64,000 bases of DNA from Lactarius indigo (taxonomy: Eukaryota; Basidiomycota; Agaricomycetes; Russulales; Russulaceae). Shown here in pieces: positions 57,887 to 64,000 of the stretch; position 1 is the stretch's first letter; each line of letters starts with the position of its first letter. Location: NCBI GenBank assembly GCA_025766275.1, contig JAFKAC010000079.1:124001-188000 (forward strand). Reading direction: 5' to 3'. The notes beneath the pieces were generated by a model. That model searched no databases, was not told the DNA's origin, and saw only the letters and a list, made by a program, of their open reading frames with translations. The position numbers and the translations under genes were made by a program.

Positions 57887-58564
57887 GCTGTTGCGAACGC
57901 AACTGTCGAGCACACCAAAATAGGTGATGTCCTTAATCACCTTTTTCGTTGTCGCCGCCTATGAGTCCTATCCATACACGTTTACGCATATTTTACATTG
58001 CTCGTAGCTCGACCACCCCTCGGTGAATGGAATTCATCAGAAAAACGCACGGCTTGGTATCGCAAGATGCACGGATCCACTTACGCCGTGAGGGTGCGTC
58101 GACCAAATCAGCGTGAAAGAGGATTGACTAACCCATGGTGTGGGTGGGATCTCTCGCAAGATCCACACGATACTACTTCCGCCGTCTATTCCGCGGTTGG
58201 AAGAGACAGAAAATTGAGATTCAACGCCTTTGTTGTTGTGGTGGTCACCACCAGAGCCGCTTCGTCGTCTTGGAATTGGAAGACGAACGCAGAGGTGTTT
58301 ATTGTAAAGAAGCAAGAAAAGATCGGGCTACGATATTTGTGACGGACAATTACTGTTTATTGAGGGAGACACCAGTCTCTATAGCGTAGTACTCTTAGCA
58401 GTCCATTTCCGGTCTACTATCGAGTTGACCGGAAGCCGGGGACAATGAAAGGGGGAAGCAAATTATCTGGGCATGAATATGAATACCTGGCACTTCCATA
58501 CGATGCCTGGAATCAGAGTTGGCTTAGCTACTTCTAAGGAAGGCAATCTGGCCACCATAGAACC
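57887..58564. other. intergenic region, no gene seen
   Basis: Short overlapping ORFs at 57998-58389 show no motif. Confidence 0.4.
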
Positions 58565-59441
58565 CTAAAAAGTATGGATAGATGAACGGGGGACAAATTT
58601 GTCAGAGTCCATTTCTCCGCCAGGGGCCGGACACTCACAAAGCTGTGCGGTAAACTTGATCAAATCATTGGGGGCTCCGAGCTGGCACTGGAAAAGGTCC
58701 CACATTCAGTTGTGTTCCCACCGTTGCAGATCGGGAAGTGCTTACCAAGTTGGGATCGGTCCGCTGACCCGATTTTGTGTTTACACGGAAGATTGTGCTC
58801 GCGAATTTTCCAGTCACGGCTGTCATCTGCTGCCAGTCGACGTCTGGAATGCCAGTCGGTGCCGGGATGTCTCCAGTTGCATCCGCAACGACGATGGCGT
58901 CCGGGTTGCCTTTGGTCGGTCCGTTATTTCTGAAGTCGAAAACTTGGTGCGTGACCGGCCCTCCTTCACCAGAAAGCTCAACAAAATAGTGTTGGCCGGA
59001 AAGTGGGATGCCGTATTTGTCCTCGACTTGCTGGGCAAAAATCGAGTCGTACGCGTCCCTACTCGGGTAGTTGACCCAGTCAGTATACACATCGCTTTGA
59101 ATTTGCGAAAATTCGGTTCCGGGGAAAAGGACGGATGTATCGAACACCTGGCCTTGGAACCCTTCAGACCTACCCCGACGTCGTTCAGGTTTGTCAGCGT
59201 GAACGCACGACAAGGCGACCACGACTCACGTGTAGGTTCCTTGCTCTGTACATGTAAAGTTCTGAAATCCGGCGATTATCCCGACAAAGGTCGGGTCAGT
59301 TGTCGGCGCAACAAGCTGCTGCTGGTTTGGGGGTAGAGTCAGAGCAGAGGCGGGGACTTGGTTCCTGCGGGAAGGAATGGCAAAGCCCGGTATGGCCAGA
59401 AGAAGTGGAAGGAGTGACAAAGCGAGCATTACAAGTTGCAC
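58565..59441 (-). CDS. secreted DUF3455-family protein
   Basis: Exons (minus) 59441-59230, 59169-58746 and 58687-58565 sum to 759 nt (252 aa), in phase. Residues 1-22 form a signal peptide (LALSLLPLLLAIPGFAIP). The mature part contains FVGIIAGFQNFTC near the start, VFDTSVLFPG, FVELSGEGGPVTHQVFDF, and VDWQQMTAVTGKFASTIFRV with NTKSGQ, the pattern of the DUF3455 family, which is widespread in fungal secretomes and lacks a known function. The last exon supplies CQLGAPNDLIKFTAQLC, with cysteines that may pair. The exact 3' end is less sure, since an additional intron after AQL is possible. A plus-strand ORF over the same region is its shadow. Confidence 0.8.
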
Positions 59442-60307
59442 CGACAGTAGAAAGGGGGTGGAGGCGAGTGGATATTTAATGAGGTCCCTTCATGTTATAC
59501 GTGGCTTTTATGGCGGACGTGTGCTTGTTGTAATGGTAGGCTTCTTGACGTATGGTTGATGGCTCACCTCAGTCCTGATCAGTCCTTAGCTACGGCCCGG
59601 GGAATGTGGATGGTTGGTCTTCATCCCTCCCGAATACTTACCCTAAATGGGTTTTTGAGTGAGGTACGCTGTGGGTCGAGCGAGGATATCCAGTTAGATT
59701 TCGGCCGCTGGTTATGGTTACCGGTCACCGGTCACCAGTCACCAACCACCGCTTAATCTCACATTCTTGCAATTTATTACTGCCAGGGGGCCTAGCGATA
59801 TGCCTTCTCATTCGGAGTGGTGTATTCGTGCTGCGACGGGCCTAAGTCTACGGCCAGTAAGCCGGGATAAAGATGGATTCAAACAGAGACCGCTATTTGA
59901 TTGCGGTTCCAGTGTGGCCATGATGTGGCAGCGATGCTCTTGTGCATAAAAAATTTGCTTGTTGAATTGCAATATTCTACTTAAAGCGTCGAGGTGTGGG
60001 CCTCTGTAGAGACTGTGGTTTTTGTCAGGGCGCTCAGTACATGGCGTATGATTTCATCTGAGCGAACCCTCGGACACACCGGCAGTTGTCAGTGAAGAGA
60101 GAGGCTTGCACGACGAGAAAGATTTGCGAGGTTGGTAATTACAAATAGAGCAACCGTATGGTATGACCAATCGAGACCGGCGCTTCGAGGGCAACAATGC
60201 CAAAAAAATTACCGCGGTCATTCGGAAATAAAGCTGTTGTCTACATATACGAGCAACTGTGATGACATTCTCCTTCGGCACGATCCGCTTCCTATGCATC
60301 CGGCTGG
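59442..60307. other. intergenic region with a short ggtcacc tandem
   Basis: Upstream region of the DUF3455 gene and left neighbour of the inverted-repeat element. Around 59718-59743 a 7-base unit (accggtc/accagtc) is repeated three times. No gene seen. Confidence 0.4.
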
Positions 60308-61268
60308 CCACTGGAACCGGGAATTGATCTTTCAGCAAAAAATCTTGAAATAAAACTTAATTAAGACTCAAAGTATTTATTTGTAAATTTGTGTGACAAT
60401 ATATTTAAAGTTTGTAAATCATATACTATCCCGAGTCTACTGATGCAACAACCAAACAAAACCAACCTGAGAGATGCAACACCAACTGATTAGCCTCATC
60501 TAACACTACACACCATATTGACACCTCAAAATTCAAAGATCGGGAATTTGTCTATCTAATAGAACATACCTTAGTACTTTATCTGTGTATTGTACCTTTA
60601 TTACTCATTCTGCAGACCGAAAAGTGTGCAAAATGAGTGTTTTATGCTTAAAAGTGGGAGTCAAGGGACTCTGACTTGCTGATCCTTTGAATATAACACT
60701 CTCCTCTAGTTATAGAACTCTCATACAATACTCCCTGACAGACATACATGAGGAAAAGTTGAAAGGATGGCAAGAAGTCATTGGGCGTGACAATCTGGCA
60801 TCGGAGCAAGTGCACTTCAAGCCCTGCAGTCAGCCCAAGCGGACCGCATTCTTCAGAGTGTCTGAACCATCTTCCCAAAAAGGATGTCCGAAATCCACGG
60901 GTCTGACTTTCCGTTGTGACTAAATGTGACAGTTGTTGCAACACCTTGTCCAGAAATAACCCTTCAAGATTCCCTCTCTAGTGGGGCTTAATCACCATAT
61001 TTTTGTATGATTCATAGCACTATCTTGTAGCGGAGAGGGTAGGCTTTCCACTGGTAAAAGAATCATTAAGATTGGATGCCTCGATGTAGAGCTAGACGTG
61101 CATCTATAAAAGTGTTGCAACAGTGGACCAAGGATAGTACCCCGAAATGCACCTGTTGCAGCTGTCATGTGATCTATAAACTTTAAATATATTGTCACAT
61201 AAATTTACAAATAAATATTTTAAGTCTTGATTTTTTGCTGACAGATCAATTCCCCGGCTCCAGTGTGG
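60308..61268. mobile_element. AT-rich element with about 100-bp terminal inverted repeats
   Basis: 60308-60420 and 61171-61268 are inverted copies, sharing blocks such as gaattgatct, cagcaaaaaatc, tatttatttgtaaattt, gtgacaatatatttaaag. The interior is clearly more AT-rich than the surroundings and contains no transposase-like frame. A non-autonomous DNA transposon or long foldback element is the best reading. Target-site duplications were not evident. Confidence 0.65.
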
Positions 61269-61772
61269 GCTAAGTGTATGATGTTTGGTTGGTGTACTGA
61301 ACCAATGGCCACCTTCTTGCCTTGCTCCTCGCCCAACTTGTCTCGCGACTTACTGCGTCGACACGATCGGATAAGGATATTAGTCAGAACTCCTTTTGTG
61401 TACGCAATCAATCCCCCAGGTTGAGCACGAAAAACCGCGCGCATGCTCGAAACGTCGTGCCTATTCATGCTAACGTAGCGGTAGAATAGGAAGCCCGACC
61501 CTAAACTATGGTAGATCAATATCCTGACTGATGCTACTTATCGTCTAAGAATGAATTTACCGGCGTCGGCGCAACCTGCCCGTCTCTTCTCTGTCGACCT
61601 GAATTTGACAGCCCACTTTTCGGTGATGAGTACAAAAATCATGGTAAATGTCCTGAACGTGGCGGCGATGACGAAAACCGACTGTACGAAACAAGTCTCG
61701 ACTAGCTATTATTAAAGAGAGCCTACTGTAGTAGGGTCCAGAGTCCATATCGTGTAACTAGTGCTCTATGTG
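61269..61772. other. intergenic region, no gene seen
   Basis: Between the inverted-repeat element and the 3' end of the priA/CPL1-like gene. Confidence 0.4.
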
Positions 61773-62841
61773 TTATCCCCAGTAAGTAGCTGGCGCCGGT
61801 ATTTTAGGCTGCCCTTGTTGTGCAAAGACGTTCTCGCAGAGGCATTCGGAACGATCGGATGAAGGGAAGAAGCCTTCTTCACAACGCTCGACAATGCAGC
61901 GGCCGTGGGAGCAGCGAATGTCTTGCGCGTGAGGAATGCTCGTGCAGTCGACTCCCTCGGGACCCTGCTCCGACATGAAAAGGAAAGGATTTGGAGCCAT
62001 GCATCCACCACCTGACGAGTGTGAATTTTAAAAAAAAAAATCGAGTAGGTATCACTTACAGCTTTCGAGGGAAATATCCGTGTTGAGACACTCAAATGCA
62101 GCCGAGCCCAGGTATACCCCGCATACCCTCTCGCCACGATCACAAGTCGCCAGCGCGTCCTCGTGGGTGAAGATTCCGTGGCTGCGTGCTCTGAGATCCG
62201 GACTCATGCGCTTATAGGGTTGAGCAACGGCCGAACCGCATCCCTGAGACACAACGTGAGCATTGGGAAGCGATGAACGACCATGTATGCTTACGTGGGT
62301 GAACGAGCCACACACGCCATTGCAGAGCTTATAAGGGGGCGGGCAAACGCATTTATTCCCTCTTGGAACAAACGGCGACTCGCAGTCGAACGCACAAGGA
62401 TCATCGGGAGTGCAGGCGGGCTGCGAGTTGTCGGGATAGTAACAATTCTCCCTGCTCTGGGCGGAATTGATCTGGCACACGTGGGCATGAGCACGCGGAT
62501 CCGCCGCCTGAGGGTGAAAAACTGACCAATAGGGAAAGATCGCTCCTAACTACGGCTACTCCGTGTTTTTTGGCAAGTAACCGAAGATCACTGTTGGCCT
62601 GAATGGCAGCTGGTAGAGACGAGATACACAAGCAGATGTCGATACAGCTTTGAAAGGCGGAGGCAGGGAGATAGAGGCCGACGGAATAAAGGGCATTTTC
62701 GTCAATGGTTGCGCAAACGTCAAGGGAAGCCCGAGGTTCTACATGTTGGCGAATGGAACGACTAGCACTGGGAGCGGGGAGGGAGAGAAAGAGAGCCGAA
62801 ACAATAGCGAACGAGGAGAGGAGGCGACGAGAAAAGCCCAT
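61773..62841 (-). CDS. priA/CPL1-like secreted cysteine-rich protein
   Basis: Exons (minus) 62841-62527, 62471-62295, 62243-62060 and 62011-61773 sum to 915 nt (304 aa), in phase. Residues 1-28 form a signal peptide (FAIVSALFLSLPAPSA). Next come CATIDENALY and DICLCISSLPAAIQ, then Cys-rich segments ENCYYPDNSQPACTPDDPCAF and KCVCPPPYKLCNGVCG. The C-terminal CPL1-like domain has VCGVYLGSAAFECLN, LESCGGC, DCTSIPHAQDIRC and GRCIVERCEEGF. The family includes Lentinula priA and Cryptococcus Cpl1; members are extracellular or wall-associated and the role varies. The internal ATG at 62841 was chosen because it starts the signal peptide. Splicing of the LESC/GGC junction is confirmed by phase. Confidence 0.85.
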
Positions 62842-64000
62842 GATAACGAGCGAATGTATGCTGTTCGGCAGCCTACGGGGTATAGTGGGCGGTTGGGGGG
62901 GAGGGGCGTGTGCGACGGTGAAGCCCAGTGCCAAGCTTTAAACGGGGGAGTAGAGAAGGCATGCCGTCAAGTTGATGGCCATTCGTCCCAAGAAACCATC
63001 TGAGAAGCCAAGTTGGCCAAGCGGCCCGAAAGGAAGTATCCCAGAAATAGATGGCCATGCACCAAATGGCGACAAATCGGCGTGCCCTTTCACCCCGGCT
63101 GTGGCGGCCATGACAAGGTGAAACAACACAGTAAACGCGAAGCAAGGCAGCTCTAAAGAAGTCTATAGTAAGCAGACTGCCCAATCGGAGTCTAGGTCTT
63201 CCAAGTAGAATGTTGTTCCCGTGACCGAGGGATAGAGCCGGAATGAGCAATACACCCTCATCGTGACAGCCCAGAGAAAGGAGCCACGGCCAAATCAAGC
63301 CACCAAGTAGTACTCAGTATAAGAGTATCTAATTCCAGTATTGAACCCCGTCAGGTACGTACACCAAGCAAGGTCACACTGGGTGCCCATACTTCAAGAT
63401 GACGGCCTGCAGCTGTCAATAGTATTGATTAAAAAACCGTCTAGTGGCCGATTTACACGCCCAAATTTCTGTAAACAGTTCAAAAGCCCTTGGTTAGCAA
63501 CGATTGTTATGCAGCAGAAAAAAATATAACCATAACTGACCCTCTTCTCTTCGACCCCAGGCTTCTGCGACGGCAGCTCGAAGTAGAGTCAAGCGATTTG
63601 CATGTTTCACTAGCAACGACCCATGCATCACGCACGTACGGTAGAATGAATGATGTGAAATTTTTTGAATAAACTCTATTTCCGCGGACCTGTAGAAGTA
63701 GTCGAAACTCGGGTGAATGAGCCCGGTTGCCTGACTGTAAGGTCGCCATCATTGCCCATCAAGGACATCACGCGTTTCGCGGAGATACTGTACACCAAGT
63801 GAGGGCTGCAGCAAATTCTGTTGTGCACAAGCCCGTCGCAACGTAGTCGTGACTCTTCGTCCCCCCGATACTCTCTACCTTTGCTAGGAATCTGAAATGG
63901 GAAATGCGTAGTACAAGAGAAACGGAAGGGCGAGTTGAGGCATTAGTGCTTTGGGGCGTGGGAACGTTCGCACGACGAAGCGCATGGGCATCGGAGCCCG
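62842..64000. other. priA-like upstream region and window end, no gene seen
   Basis: Contains the promoter of the priA/CPL1-like gene. The minus-strand ORF 62873-63298 has no family resemblance and no signal peptide or splice support. Confidence 0.4.

Noticed and set aside
58599..59336. 245-codon plus-strand ORF
   Set aside because: Antisense shadow of the DUF3455 gene; it has no motif of its own.
62873..63298. 141-codon minus-strand ORF upstream of the priA/CPL1-like gene
   Set aside because: No family resemblance; it occupies the expected promoter region.
1..64000. CRISPR arrays, rRNA or tRNA genes
   Set aside because: No regularly spaced repeats and no recognisable tRNA or rRNA signature were noticed by eye; a tRNAscan run would settle tRNAs.

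Overview
The window reads as nuclear DNA of a mushroom-forming basidiomycete (Agaricomycetes). Nearly every recognisable gene is broken by many 48-75 nt GT-AG introns. The families present (priA/CPL1-like secreted protein, Gti1/Pac2 regulator, Ctr copper transporter, basidiomycete ferric reductase, ESGALYS-type seven-TM proteins, fungal STAND receptors) fit that group. Exon models were built by hand from splice sites and reading phase; in most genes the exon lengths sum exactly to an open frame. No database search was run.

Layout. 0.9-2.1 kb: Gti1/Pac2 (WOPR) regulator with one disabling frameshift. 2.1-8.0 kb: no gene recognised. 8.0-13.6 kb: MARVEL-like membrane protein, Ctr copper transporter, small Pro-rich ORF and FRE-type ferric reductase, the copper/ferric pair forming a plausible reductive metal-uptake group. 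14.1-15.6 kb: 5'-truncated MFS transporter. 16.4-53.6 kb: an accessory region with four intact STAND/NLR-like genes (A and B on minus, C and D on plus), each a 9-exon gene for an N-terminal Goodbye-like domain, a heptad linker, NACHT NTPase and C-terminal ankyrin repeats, plus two decayed fragments. Within it, about 8.6 kb (NLR-B, a seven-TM gene, a BTB/POZ remnant) is repeated in inverse order at 44.5-53.2 kb (BTB remnant, seven-TM gene, NLR-D). The spacer of about 14 kb holds a two-TM membrane protein, NLR-C, a HAPSTR1/TAPR1-like gene and an intact Tpo1/Flr1-type MFS transporter. A short-chain dehydrogenase (SDR) occurs three times in direct orientation: a broken copy at 42.7 kb, an intact copy at 54.8 kb and a decayed copy at 56.7 kb. 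58.5-63 kb: a secreted DUF3455 protein, an AT-rich inverted-repeat element and a priA/CPL1-like cysteine-rich secreted protein.

The most interesting part is the NLR cluster. The four paralogs keep identical exon phases and exon lengths, apart from the first and last exons of NLR-A, the last exon of NLR-D and the linker-bearing exon 4. The linker between N-terminal and NACHT domains has 4, 2, 0 and 3 exact heptads (A, B, C, D). The P-loop GSGKS lies on a 25-nt micro-exon in all four. Ankyrin differences fall mainly at the usual ligand-facing positions. Pseudogenes, an inverted segmental duplication and a gene truncated at a repeat boundary surround them. This looks like a rapidly rearranging fungal innate-immunity or allorecognition-type locus; that role is inference from the families.
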